From: an uncultured Bacilli bacterium | Lineage (GTDB): Bacteria > Bacillota_I > Bacilli_A > RF39 > UBA660 | DNA: 64,000 nucleotides | NCBI GenBank assembly: GCA_934167885.1 | Contig: CAKPMB010000001.1 | Coordinates: 111,256-175,255, forward strand | Reading direction: 5' to 3' | Shown: in pieces, positions 9,234-18,027 of the stretch | Numbering within the stretch: position 1 is the stretch's first letter | Layout: every line of letters starts with the position of its first letter | Translations under genes and position numbers: made by a program | Notes under the pieces: model-generated | Seen by the model: only the letters and a program-made list of their open reading frames with translations | Database searches by the model: none | Told to the model about the DNA's origin: nothing

Positions 9234-11696
9234 ATGGATAAGTTAGAACAAAATAATATAGTTAAAGAGGTTCAAACGTCTTTTCTAGAATATTCTATGA
9301 GTGTTATTGTAGCAAGAGCACTACCTGATTTACGTGATGGTTTGAAGCCTGTTCATCGTAGAATTTTGTATTCAATGTTTGAATCTGGTTATACACCTGA
9401 TAAACAACATCGTAAATGTGCGAGAATTGTCGGTGACGTAATGGGAAAATATCACCCACATGGTGATTCTTCTATATATGAAGCTTTAGTAAGAATGGCT
9501 CAAGATTTTAGTTATCGTTATATGTTGGTTGATGGTCATGGTAACTTTGGTAATATGGATGGCGATGGCGCTGCTGCTATGCGTTATACGGAAGCAAGAT
9601 TGCCAAAAATATCATTAGAATTGTTGCGTGATATTGATAAAGATACTGTTGACTTTATGCCAAACTTTGATGAAACTGAAAAGGAACCAGTTGTTATACC
9701 TTCTAGATTCCCTAACATTTTAGTCAATGGAACAATGGGTATTGCGGTTGGTATGGCTACTAATATTCCACCTCATAATTTAGGTGAGGTTATTGATGGC
9801 TGTGTTGCTTATATCGATAATAATGATATTACAACAACAGAGTTAATGGATTATATTAAAGGTCCAGATTTCCCTACTGGTGGTATTATTTTAGGTAATA
9901 GTGGTATAAAAAAGGCTTATGAGACTGGCCGTGGAACTATAACTATTCGTTGTCGTGCCGAAATCGAGGAAAATTTCTCACGAAATAGAATCGTAATTAC
10001 GGAAATTCCGTATGGTGTTAACACTTTAGAATTAAAAAATAGAATAGCAGAATTAGTTCGTGATAAGGTTTTAGAGGGTATTGCTGATTATCATGAGGAA
10101 ACTAATTTGGAAAATGGTATTAAGATAGTTGTAACCTTGAAAAAGGATGCTAATCCTAATGTTGTTTTGAACAATTTATATAAACATACTCAATTACAAT
10201 CTACATTTGGTATTATTTTCTTGATGCTTGATCAAGGGCAACCTAGAACTTTGCCACTTAAGGATATTATAGTTAAATATATTGATTTTCAAAAGGAAGT
10301 CATTATAAGAAGAACGCGATTTGATTTAAATAAAGCTTTAGCATGGGCTCATATTTTGGAAGGTTATAAAATTGCACTTGATCATTTGGATGAAGTAATT
10401 AAAATAATTCGTGAAAGTGAAACCGATGTAGTTGCTAAAGAAAAATTATGCAGTTCATTTGGATTAAGTGATATTCAAGCTGATAAGATTTTGGAAATGA
10501 AATTGCGTAAATTAACTGGGCTAGAACGTGAAAAGGTTGAAAATGATCTTGATAAGACCTTGAAGTTAATTGATGAATTGAATGGCATCTTAGCAAGTAA
10601 TGAAAAAGTAATGAATATTATTAAGGAAGAAATGCTTGAAATTAAGAAGAAATATTCAGATGAACGTCGAACATCAATTGATATGAGTGCTATTGATTAT
10701 ATTGAAGATGAATCATTAATTCCGGTTGAGGATGTTGTCTTTACAATAACCAACAAAGGATATATTAAACGCTTAAGAACTGATACTTATAAGTTACAAA
10801 ATCGTGGTGGTGTTGGTGTTAAAGGTATGACAACCCATGAAGAGGACTTTGTTAATATGCTTGTAAATGGTCGAACACATGATGATATATTGTTCTTTAG
10901 TAATTTAGGTAGGGTATATCGTGTTCGTGGATATGAAATACCAGAATATTCTCGTCAATCTAAGGGCTTACCAATTGTGAATATTTTACCTCTTGAAAAA
11001 GAAGAAAAGATTAATTCAATTATTGCGGTTAATAATGAAGAAATTGCAGGGGACGAGTATTTGTTGTTTGCTACTAAAAATGGTTTAGTAAAGAGAACTC
11101 CAATTGAAGAATTTAAAAATATTCGTAAAACTGGTAAGATTGCTATTATTTTGAAAGATAATGATGAATTAATTAACGTTTTAAAAACTGATGGTAAATG
11201 TAATGTTGTAATTGGAGCATCTAATGGTCGTGCTGTTCATTTTGATGAGAACGAAATAAGATCAATGGGTCGTGGCACATCTGGTGTTAAGGGTATTGAA
11301 TTAAATGATGCTAAAGTTATTGGTTGTGAAGTAGTTCATAATCCTGCGACAGATGAATTATTGGTTGTAACAGAGAATGGTTATGGTAAGAGAACAATTG
11401 CTGAAGAATATCGTATTACTCATCGTGGTAGTAAGGGTGTTAAAGCTTTAAATGTTACTGAAAAAAATGGTTCGTTGGTATCATTAAGGACAGTGACTAA
11501 TGATAACGATTTAATGATTATAACTGATTCTGGTATGATGATTAGAATATCATTAAATCAAATATCTACATTAAAACGTGCAACTCAAGGTGTTAGATTA
11601 ATTAATTTAAAAGGTGATCAAAAAGTAGCGACTGTTGCTTTGGTATCGCATGAAGAGACGGAAACACAAGAACAAGAAGAGGTTAATAAAAATTAA
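9234..11696 (+). CDS. gyrA: DNA gyrase subunit A
   Basis: 820 aa. GyrA cuts and rejoins DNA. The active-site Tyr is Tyr118 in [10 protein letters not shown]. The quinolone-determining stretch [17 protein letters not shown] has Ser79 and Glu83 at the positions matching E. coli Ser83 and Asp87, a wild-type (sensitive) pattern. The C-terminal beta-pinwheel repeats follow from about residue 490. The GyrA box reads QNRGGVG, a relaxed version of QRRGGRG. It starts after GGAGGGCAAT, nine bases beyond gyrB. The Glu-rich tail is short. ParC is less likely because gyrA follows gyrB at the origin. Confidence 0.97.
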   Translation: MDKLEQNNIVKEVQTSFLEYSMSVIVARALPDLRDGLKPVHRRILYSMFESGYTPDKQHRKCARIVGDVMGKYHPHGDSSIYEALVRMAQDFSYRYMLVDGHGNFGNMDGDGAAAMRYTEARLPKISLELLRDIDKDTVDFMPNFDETEKEPVVIPSRFPNILVNGTMGIAVGMATNIPPHNLGEVIDGCVAYIDNNDITTTELMDYIKGPDFPTGGIILGNSGIKKAYETGRGTITIRCRAEIEENFSRNRIVITEIPYGVNTLELKNRIAELVRDKVLEGIADYHEETNLENGIKIVVTLKKDANPNVVLNNLYKHTQLQSTFGIIFLMLDQGQPRTLPLKDIIVKYIDFQKEVIIRRTRFDLNKALAWAHILEGYKIALDHLDEVIKIIRESETDVVAKEKLCSSFGLSDIQADKILEMKLRKLTGLEREKVENDLDKTLKLIDELNGILASNEKVMNIIKEEMLEIKKKYSDERRTSIDMSAIDYIEDESLIPVEDVVFTITNKGYIKRLRTDTYKLQNRGGVGVKGMTTHEEDFVNMLVNGRTHDDILFFSNLGRVYRVRGYEIPEYSRQSKGLPIVNILPLEKEEKINSIIAVNNEEIAGDEYLLFATKNGLVKRTPIEEFKNIRKTGKIAIILKDNDELINVLKTDGKCNVVIGASNGRAVHFDENEIRSMGRGTSGVKGIELNDAKVIGCEVVHNPATDELLVVTENGYGKRTIAEEYRITHRGSKGVKALNVTEKNGSLVSLRTVTNDNDLMIITDSGMMIRISLNQISTLKRATQGVRLINLKGDQKVATVALVSHEETETQEQEEVNKN

Positions 11697-11749
11697 TTTA
11701 TTTCTGGCGAAATGTTTACTCTTTAAATAGATTAATTTATGTAAAAGTG

Positions 11750-11778
11750 TTGAATGTTTATTTAAAATAAGTTATTAT
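11750..11778 (+). promoter_or_regulatory. promoter of the SRP RNA gene
   Basis: TTGAAT (11750-11755), 17-base spacer, TATTAT (11773-11778). The expected start about seven bases on, near 11785, is exactly where the RNA stem begins. Confidence 0.7.
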
Positions 11779-11784
11779 ATATAT

Positions 11785-11862
11785 GTGCAATGGAAGACGT
11801 GGAACCAGGTCAGGATCGAAAGATAGCAGCCTTAACATTAATCTTCCATGTGCACATTTTTT
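11785..11862 (+). ncRNA. ffs: small signal recognition particle RNA (4.5S type)
   Basis: The SRP RNA pairs with Ffh to target nascent membrane and secreted proteins. The diagnostic core is ACCAGGTCAGG, a GAAA tetraloop hairpin, then AGCAGCC (about 11804-11832). The ends pair as GTGCA-ATGGAAGA (11785-11797) with TCTTCCATGTGCAC (11842-11855), followed by a T run that serves as terminator. At about 75 nt it is the short form without an Alu domain. The tetraloop is GAAA rather than the commoner GGAA; both are GNRA type. It lies next to tadA and dnaX, as scr does in B. subtilis, though here it precedes tadA. Confidence 0.93.
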
Positions 11863-11873
11863 ATAGGTGATAA

Positions 11874-12326
11874 ATGAATTTAGAATATATGAATTTAGCT
11901 TTAAAAGAAGCAGAAAAGGCCCTTAAAGTAGAAGAAGTTCCAGTAGGTGTTATTATTGTGCGTGATGGCTTAATTATTGCTAAGGCCCATAATAAAAAGG
12001 TTAAAAGCAAAAGTGTTTTGGATCATGCTGAAATAATTGCCCTTATGAAAGCTACTAAAAAGCTTAGTGATTGGCGCTTAGATGGGTGTGATATGTATGT
12101 TACACTTGAACCATGTCCAATGTGTGCTAGTGCTATTCAACAATCAAGAATAAAAAAAGTTTATATAGGAACAAAATCTAATTTTAAAACTAATGGTGAA
12201 ATAATGGCCAATATATTTGATAATAATGAATTTTATCATCATGTTGATTATGAATATGTTAATGATTATAGATGTGAAAAAATTCTTAAAGATTTTTTTA
12301 AGAGTGTTCGTTTAAAGAGAAAATAG
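11874..12326 (+). CDS. tadA: tRNA-specific adenosine deaminase
   Basis: 150 aa. TadA converts A34 of tRNA-Arg(ACG) to inosine for wobble decoding. The zinc deaminase motifs are HAE (His51, catalytic Glu53) and PCPMC (Cys81, Cys84). The substrate side has ALMKATKKL and EPCPMCASAIQQSRIKKVYIG. The start follows GGTGAT closely. It is 12 bases downstream of the SRP RNA terminator and just ahead of dnaX. Length and motifs fit TadA better than guanine or cytidine deaminases. Confidence 0.95.
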   Translation: MNLEYMNLALKEAEKALKVEEVPVGVIIVRDGLIIAKAHNKKVKSKSVLDHAEIIALMKATKKLSDWRLDGCDMYVTLEPCPMCASAIQQSRIKKVYIGTKSNFKTNGEIMANIFDNNEFYHHVDYEYVNDYRCEKILKDFFKSVRLKRK

Positions 12327-12353
12327 AAAGGAATTATTTTGTTGGGTGAGGTT

Positions 12354-13982
12354 ATGTATCAAGCGTTATATCGAAAATATCGTCCAAAAACATTTTCATC
12401 GGTTATAGCACAAGATGTTGTTAAAAGAATATTGATTAATTCCATCAAAAATGACAAGATTTCACATGCTTATTTGTTCTCGGGATCACGAGGAATTGGT
12501 AAGACATCTATTGCTAAGATTTTTGCTAAGGCTGTTAATTGCTTGAATTTTCATGAACATGATGACGTTTGTTTAGAGTGTGAAAATTGTAAGGAAGCGG
12601 ATAGTTCTGTTGATATTATTGAAATAGATGCTGCTAGTAATAATGGTGTTGAACAAATTAGGGAATTGAAAAGTAAAGTTAATATTGTTCCTTCAAAGAT
12701 GAAATATAAGGTTTATATTATTGATGAAGTGCATATGTTATCTAATAGTGCTTTTAATGCTTTACTAAAAACATTAGAAGAGCCACCAAGTCATGTTATC
12801 TTTATTTTAGCAACAACAGAGTTTTTTGAAGTGCCTGATACTATTGTTTCTAGATGTCAATGTTATAGTTTTTCACGTATAACGAATGAACAATTGCAGA
12901 GTCGCTTAAATTTTATTTGTGATAAAGAAAATATTCAAACGTCAGATGAAGTTTTAAAGATGATTGCTGAGTCTGCCAATGGTGGTTTGCGTGATGCTAT
13001 AAGTATGTTGGATAAGCTTGCTTCATTTAGTAATAATAAAATTGAAGTAGAGGATTTTATTAAACTTAATGGTTTGGTGTCTACAAGTGATATTGAAGCG
13101 ACATATGATAGTTTAATTAGTGGTGATTATGCGGCTATTATTGATACTTTAAATAAAATTAATGAAAATGGTTATAATTTTGAAAATTTTGTAGAAAGAT
13201 TGATGACATTGTGTCGTGATAAGGTTGTTAATAATTACATTGATGGTGCGAATAAAAATATTCAAAATGAATTGTATATTATTCAGAAATTGAATGAGTT
13301 ATTGAATGTTCTAAAGACTACTTTAACGCCACTTATTATGATTCAGGTTTATTTGTTACAAATAGTGTCTTATTTGCATGATGAAACAAATGTTTCTCAC
13401 GAAATAAGAATAAATAGTTCTAAAAAAGAATCAGAACCTATTAAAAATACCTCAAATAACGCCACTACGCCAGTTTCTTCAAAAGTTAGTCCATTATGTA
13501 GTGTTAATGAAAAAATTAAGAATATAAGGGTTAATAATGCCTTAGCACATGCTAATTTGGCTTTTAAAAAGGAATTTCTAGAACAATGGGGTAATTTACA
13601 AAAATATCGTTTTGATGATACATTTGCTTATATTGTCCAATTGTTAGATTTATCGACACCAATGATAGTGAGTGACGAGTATGTTCTTATGACATGTAAT
13701 AGTGAAGGTGTTGTTGAAAGAATGTTCTCGTGTTATCAAGAAATAGAGAAGTTGTTGGTGAAAATTTATAATCATAATTATAAAGTTGTTTTTGTAACAA
13801 CAAAAGATTTTGAAAATATTAAAAATAAGTATATAAAAGATAAAAAAAATGGTATTATATATACGTATCAAGTTGAAAATGAGAAGTTGTTAACTAATAC
13901 TGAAAATGATAAAAATGATTTGTTATCAAAGGCTTTATCAGTGTTTGGTAGTGAGTTAGTTGATGTGGAGGATGATGAATAA
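12354..13982 (+). CDS. dnaX: DNA polymerase III subunits gamma/tau
   Basis: About 542 aa. This is the clamp-loader ATPase that assembles DnaN on primed DNA. It starts MYQALYRKYRPKTF and has Walker A GSRGIGKTS, a zinc-finger region (CLNFHEHDDVCLECENC), Walker B YIIDEVH, and the sensor LLKTLEEPP. The C-terminal tau part (from about 370) is divergent. The ATG at 12354 has GGTGAG just upstream and matches family starts; an in-frame TTG at 12339 with AAAGGA upstream is a fair alternative, adding five residues. No internal A-rich frameshift signal for a separate gamma form was noticed. The 3' end runs into ybaB. Confidence 0.95.
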   Translation: MYQALYRKYRPKTFSSVIAQDVVKRILINSIKNDKISHAYLFSGSRGIGKTSIAKIFAKAVNCLNFHEHDDVCLECENCKEADSSVDIIEIDAASNNGVEQIRELKSKVNIVPSKMKYKVYIIDEVHMLSNSAFNALLKTLEEPPSHVIFILATTEFFEVPDTIVSRCQCYSFSRITNEQLQSRLNFICDKENIQTSDEVLKMIAESANGGLRDAISMLDKLASFSNNKIEVEDFIKLNGLVSTSDIEATYDSLISGDYAAIIDTLNKINENGYNFENFVERLMTLCRDKVVNNYIDGANKNIQNELYIIQKLNELLNVLKTTLTPLIMIQVYLLQIVSYLHDETNVSHEIRINSSKKESEPIKNTSNNATTPVSSKVSPLCSVNEKIKNIRVNNALAHANLAFKKEFLEQWGNLQKYRFDDTFAYIVQLLDLSTPMIVSDEYVLMTCNSEGVVERMFSCYQEIEKLLVKIYNHNYKVVFVTTKDFENIKNKYIKDKKNGIIYTYQVENEKLLTNTENDKNDLLSKALSVFGSELVDVEDDE

Positions 13983-13983
13983 T

Positions 13984-14283
13984 ATGAATATGCAAGCTAT
14001 GATAAAACAAGCTCAAGCATTACAAAAAAATATGCTTGACGCTAAGAAGAAAGTTGATGAAATGACTTTTACTGGTGAAAGTTCAATGGTTACAGTAACA
14101 ATGAAAGGAAGTCGTGAAGTTACAGCTGTTAAGATTAATCCTGATATGGAATTATCAAAAGATGATTTAGATATGCTAGAAGATATGTTAGTTGTAGCAA
14201 TTAATGATGCTACTAAAAATGTAGAAAAAGCTATTGAAGATAATTTAGGTAAATATACTAAAGGAATGCCAGGTTTATTCTAG
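13984..14283 (+). CDS. YbaB/EbfC family nucleoid-associated protein
   Basis: 99 aa. The family forms small DNA-binding dimers shaped like tweezers, usually encoded between dnaX and recR, as here. The N-terminus NMQAMIKQAQALQKNM, the core MVTVTMKGSREVTAVKINP and the ending KYTKGMPGLF match the family. Several in-frame ATGs exist (13972, 13975, 13984); 13984 lies just past the dnaX stop with GGAGG 12 bases upstream and gives the family's usual start, while 13975 is closer to the GGAGG. Translation is probably coupled to dnaX. Confidence 0.92.
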   Translation: MNMQAMIKQAQALQKNMLDAKKKVDEMTFTGESSMVTVTMKGSREVTAVKINPDMELSKDDLDMLEDMLVVAINDATKNVEKAIEDNLGKYTKGMPGLF

Positions 14284-14288
14284 AAGAT

Positions 14289-14885
14289 ATGTATCCAAAA
14301 ACTATAAACAATTTAATTGAATCGTTTAAATATTTTCCAGGCGTTGGCGAAAAAACTGCGGAACGCTTGGCTTTTTCCTTATTAAATATGGATCCTACAC
14401 AAATTGAGTTTTTGTCAAAGAGTGTTTTGGATGTTAATAAGAAAATTAAAAGATGTGTTAAATGTAATAATTTTTCTGAAGATGATTTATGTAATATCTG
14501 TAAAGATGATATTAGGAATCACGATATTTTGTGTGTTGTCGAAGATCCAAAGACGGTGTATTCAATTGAAAAACTTGGAATTTTTAATGGGGAATATCAT
14601 GTTTTAAATGGTTTAATTTCAACAATAGATGCTTTTGATCCTGATAAAATTATGTTAAATAAGCTTATTGATAGACTAAATAATTATAATTATAAAGAAA
14701 TTGTTATTGCAGTCAAGCCTTGTATTGAAGGGGAAATGACAGCGATGTATATAAAGAGTGTGTTAGCGGATCGAAATATAAAAATTTCACGAATTGCTTC
14801 TGGTATTCCAATGGGAGCGGATATGGAATATGTGGATGCCCTTACTTTGGAACAAGCTTTTGATAACCGTAAAGATATTTCATAA
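14289..14885 (+). CDS. recR: recombination mediator protein RecR
   Basis: 198 aa, usual length. RecR forms a ring-shaped clamp and works with RecO and RecF to load RecA. It has a helix-hairpin-helix (YFPGVGEKTAERLA), a four-Cys zinc finger (Cys56, Cys59, Cys68, Cys71) and a TOPRIM domain (LCVVEDPKTVYSIEK ... VIAVKPCIEGEMTAMYI). It follows ybaB after five bases and precedes bofA, the same neighbours as in B. subtilis. Confidence 0.96.
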   Translation: MYPKTINNLIESFKYFPGVGEKTAERLAFSLLNMDPTQIEFLSKSVLDVNKKIKRCVKCNNFSEDDLCNICKDDIRNHDILCVVEDPKTVYSIEKLGIFNGEYHVLNGLISTIDAFDPDKIMLNKLIDRLNNYNYKEIVIAVKPCIEGEMTAMYIKSVLADRNIKISRIASGIPMGADMEYVDALTLEQAFDNRKDIS

Positions 14886-14922
14886 AATAGATCGTAATAC
14901 ATAAAAAATAATAGGTGATATA

Positions 14923-15108
14923 GTGAAAATTTTTATGAAATATGTCAAAAAGTTTATATTAAGTTCTTTTATAATTTGGACTTTTAATATGATTGCAGTT
15001 AATTTTAATATGGTCATTCCTATTAATTTATGGACAATAGGATTTGTTGGTATATTTGATTTTCCAGCTTTAGTTACATTAATTATTTTGAAAATGTGGG
15101 GAGTATAA
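14923..15108 (+). CDS. bofA: BofA-like pro-sigma-K processing inhibitor
   Basis: 61 aa, two hydrophobic segments. In B. subtilis BofA sits in the outer forespore membrane and holds the protease SpoIVFB inactive until the forespore signals. The C-terminal half VIPINLWTIGFVGIFDFPAL matches the conserved BofA motif (VPINLVTTAISGILGIPG in B. subtilis, from memory). It is shorter at the N-terminus than the 87 aa Bacillus protein. The start is GTG at 14923 behind AGGTGAT. Position right after recR supports the call, as recR-yaaL-bofA is the Bacillus order. Confidence 0.8.
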   Translation: MKIFMKYVKKFILSSFIIWTFNMIAVNFNMVIPINLWTIGFVGIFDFPALVTLIILKMWGV

Positions 15109-15109
15109 A

Positions 15110-15946
15110 ATGATTGAAAAGGATAAGAATTTTGAATTTTTTAAATTATTAGAAGATGTTGAAAACTTTTCACATGCTTATTTATTTGAAACTAACGATA
15201 TTGCTAGAACTTATCCTTTAATATTAAAATTTGCAAAAAAAATAATATGTAGTAACCATTATATAGATGATACAAAGTGTGGTGACTGTAATATTTGTCA
15301 TTTGATTGATGAAAATAATTATGATGATTTTATTCTTATAAATCCTGAAACAATGGCAATTAATAAGAGTGAATTAGATAAATTATTTCTTTCATTTTCG
15401 TCAAAATCAATCAAAGAAAACGGTCATAGAGTCTATATAATATATGGTGTTGAGAGAATGAGTAGTTATGTTAGTAATAAAATATTGAAATTTCTCGAAG
15501 AACCTGAAGGGAATATTCATGCTTTATTAATAACGCAAAATAGTAATATGATCTTGCCAACTATTAAATCTCGGTGTCAGCATATTAGAATTAAAGTTGA
15601 TATTTCCCTAGATAATCAGGATGAAAGTGTTGCTTTTAAATTTTTAAATGGCCTTTTTAAAAATAAATTGATGATGATTGCTTATGAAAATAGTTATGTT
15701 TTAAATTGGTGTGATTCTAAAGAAAAATTAGTATCATTTTTTCAAGAAATAGAGAATTTAATTGTTCAAGAAATAGATTATCGATATTTAAATGGTAAAG
15801 AAAATAATTTTGATACTGTGAAAACAAATAAATTAATGAAGATTATTAGTATAACTGATAAATTAAGTAAATTAGTGAATGTTAATGCTAATCTTAATTT
15901 ATTGGTTGATCGTTATATAATAGAAGTAGTTGAGGCGGTGATTTAA
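15110..15946 (+). CDS. holB: DNA polymerase III delta-prime subunit
   Basis: 278 aa. It is the non-ATPase wrench of the clamp loader, partner of DnaX. FSHAYLFE replaces an intact Walker A, as is normal for delta-prime. A zinc-finger set (CGDCNICH) and the conserved VYIIYGVERM, ILKFLEEP and TIKSRCQHI motifs confirm the family. The order bofA-holB-ricT-trmN6 is the Bacillus arrangement minus tmk and yaaQ. The stop overlaps the ricT start (TAATG), so the two are coupled. Confidence 0.9.
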   Translation: MIEKDKNFEFFKLLEDVENFSHAYLFETNDIARTYPLILKFAKKIICSNHYIDDTKCGDCNICHLIDENNYDDFILINPETMAINKSELDKLFLSFSSKSIKENGHRVYIIYGVERMSSYVSNKILKFLEEPEGNIHALLITQNSNMILPTIKSRCQHIRIKVDISLDNQDESVAFKFLNGLFKNKLMMIAYENSYVLNWCDSKEKLVSFFQEIENLIVQEIDYRYLNGKENNFDTVKTNKLMKIISITDKLSKLVNVNANLNLLVDRYIIEVVEAVI

Positions 15947-16722
15947 TGAAAAAAGTTGTAGGTATTTCTTTTGCTCCTAAAGGTAAAGTATATAATTTTG
16001 ATGCTGTTACCTTTAATTTGGAGTTAGGTGATAAGGTTATTGTTGAGACGGAAAAGGGATTACAATTTGGTTTTGTGACTGCTAATACCACTATGTTAGA
16101 AGATGATAAGGTTGTTAATGAATTAAAACCAGTTGTGAGACTTGCTAGTAAGAAGGACGTATCATTGCATGAGAAAAATAAAAAAGATGCTTCTATGGCT
16201 TTGATTAAAGCTAATGAATTTATTAATCAGTTGTCTTTGGATATGCGGTTGTTAGATGCTAGTTTTACTTTTGATAGAAAGCAACTTTTGTTTAATTTTA
16301 TTGCCGATGATCGTGTTGATTTTCGTGAACTTGCTAAGAAATTAGCTCAGGTTTATCGCACAAGGATTGAATTAAGACAAATTGGTGTGCGTGATAAGGC
16401 TAAAGAAATTGGGGGATTAGGCCCTTGTGGTCGTGTTTTATGCTGTAATACTTTTTTAAATGAAATTAACAGTGTTACTATCAATATGGCTAAAAATCAA
16501 TCTCTAGCGCTTAATCCTACTAAGATTAACGGCGTTTGTGGTCGCTTATTGTGTTGTTTAGGGTATGAAGATGAAGTTTATACCAATTTAAAGAAAGATA
16601 TGCCAAGTGTTGGTTCGCATTATAAAAATAATGAAATAGAAGGTCAAGTTGTTGATGTTGATATTTTTAAAAGAAAAATTAAAGTAGCGGTAAACGATTC
16701 TATTGTTGAGGTTAATTTGTAA
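15946..16722 (+). CDS. ricT: PSP1-domain protein RicT (YaaT)
   Basis: 258 aa. In B. subtilis RicT, with RicA and RicF, forms an iron-sulfur complex that helps RNase Y processing and promotes sporulation, competence and biofilm formation. The PSP1 domain covers the middle and C-terminal half; the clustered cysteines GPCGRVLCC and VCGRLLCCLGYE are the conserved metal-binding set. Both ends overlap neighbours by TAATG, so holB, ricT and the next gene form one tight operon. Confidence 0.92.
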   Translation: MKKVVGISFAPKGKVYNFDAVTFNLELGDKVIVETEKGLQFGFVTANTTMLEDDKVVNELKPVVRLASKKDVSLHEKNKKDASMALIKANEFINQLSLDMRLLDASFTFDRKQLLFNFIADDRVDFRELAKKLAQVYRTRIELRQIGVRDKAKEIGGLGPCGRVLCCNTFLNEINSVTINMAKNQSLALNPTKINGVCGRLLCCLGYEDEVYTNLKKDMPSVGSHYKNNEIEGQVVDVDIFKRKIKVAVNDSIVEVNL

Positions 16723-17444
16723 TGGAAGTTTTAAATGATTTATTAGGTTATCGCGATCTTAAGATTTTTCAGGATGATGAATGGTTTAAATTTTCACTTG
16801 AATCAGTCTTGCTTCCTAATTTCGTAAAAATTAATTTAAAAGATAAAATGATTATGGATTTTTGCACTGGTAATGCACCTATTCCATTAATTTTAACTAC
16901 TAAAACCAAAGCCACGATTTATGCAATGGAACTTCAAAAGGATGTTTATTCGCTTGCGTTAAAATCGGTTAATTATAATAATTTTGAAAATAGAATTACT
17001 TTAATTAATGATGATATTCGTAATGTTAATAAGTATTTTGCTGATGATAGTTTTGATTTGGTTACAGTTAATCCACCGTATTTTAAAGTAAATGACCATT
17101 CTATTGTAAATGAAAATATTCAAAAGAGATTAGCGCGTCATGAAGGCGACTTAAACTTTGAAGATGTTATTAAATCCGCATTTCGTATTTTGAAAACGAA
17201 TGGTCGTTTGGCTTTAGTTCATAGAACTGAACGTTTTATTGAAATATGTGATGTTTTAAAAAAACATGGCTTTGCGGTTAAGCGTTTACAATTTATATAT
17301 CCAAATGAAGTCGGAGAGAGTAAGCTTTTTATGGTTGAAGCATCAAAAAATGGAAAAGACGGTTTAAAATTGTTGCCACCATTATTTGTTCATAATAATG
17401 ATGGGACATATCGTAATGAAATAATGAATATGTTGAAAGGATGA
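16722..17444 (+). CDS. tRNA1(Val) adenine-N6-methyltransferase-like protein
   Basis: 240 aa. Class I methyltransferase fold with the SAM-binding stretch IMDFCTGNAPIPLIL and the N6-adenine catalytic motif NPPYF. This matches the TrmN6/YabB group, which lies after ricT-yabA in Bacillus and is thought to methylate tRNA. The exact substrate is not visible. It starts at the overlapping TAATG of ricT and ends four bases before pth. Confidence 0.85.
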   Translation: MEVLNDLLGYRDLKIFQDDEWFKFSLESVLLPNFVKINLKDKMIMDFCTGNAPIPLILTTKTKATIYAMELQKDVYSLALKSVNYNNFENRITLINDDIRNVNKYFADDSFDLVTVNPPYFKVNDHSIVNENIQKRLARHEGDLNFEDVIKSAFRILKTNGRLALVHRTERFIEICDVLKKHGFAVKRLQFIYPNEVGESKLFMVEASKNGKDGLKLLPPLFVHNNDGTYRNEIMNMLKG

Positions 17445-17448
17445 TTTA

Positions 17449-18027
17449 ATGAAATTAATTGTTGGCTTGGGAAATCCTGGCAATGAATATAAAAATACAC
17501 GTCATAATATTGGTTTTTTTTATCTAGATGAATATGCTAAGAAAAATGGTTTTACTATTTCTAAAAATAAATTTAATGGATTATATGAAACTATGCAAAT
17601 AAATAATGATAAAGTAATATTCTTAAAACCGTTATCATATATGAATTTATCGGGAACAGTTGTGCGTGATTTTGTTAATTATTATAAAATTTCTCCAGAG
17701 GATATTATGGTTATTCAAGATGATTTGGATATGGAAATCGCTAAAATAAAAATTAAAAGTAATTCTAGTAGTGGTGGTCATAATGGTATTAAAAATATCA
17801 TTGAGAATATTAATAGTAAAAACTTTATTCATTTAAAGGTTGGTATTTCTAACAATAAAAATATGGATACTAAAGACTATGTTTTAGGCCAATTTTCAAA
17901 GGATGAAGTATCACTTTTAGAAGATAAAATTGAAACTGTAAATTCAATAATAACAGACTTTATAAATGGTTATTCATGTGATAAACTAATGATGAAGTAT
18001 AATGGTGTGAAAAATGCAAATATTTGA
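17449..18027 (+). CDS. pth: peptidyl-tRNA hydrolase
   Basis: 192 aa. Pth frees peptides from tRNAs dropped by ribosomes. Motifs are GLGNPGNEYKNTRHNIGF (Asn9, catalytic His19), FLKPLSYMNLSG, and VIQDDLDME with the key Asp, then SSSGGHNGIKNII. It starts after AAGGATGATTTA and overlaps mfd by 14 bases. The pth-mfd-spoVT order is conserved in Bacillus. Confidence 0.96.
   Translation: MKLIVGLGNPGNEYKNTRHNIGFFYLDEYAKKNGFTISKNKFNGLYETMQINNDKVIFLKPLSYMNLSGTVVRDFVNYYKISPEDIMVIQDDLDMEIAKIKIKSNSSSGGHNGIKNIIENINSKNFIHLKVGISNNKNMDTKDYVLGQFSKDEVSLLEDKIETVNSIITDFINGYSCDKLMMKYNGVKNANI

Noticed and set aside
14404..14607. Alternative + frame inside recR, and a similar one inside rpmE (56502-56723) and the 52199 gene (52632-52853)
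   Set aside because: They lie in the +1 frame of clear genes and show no ribosome site or family similarity.
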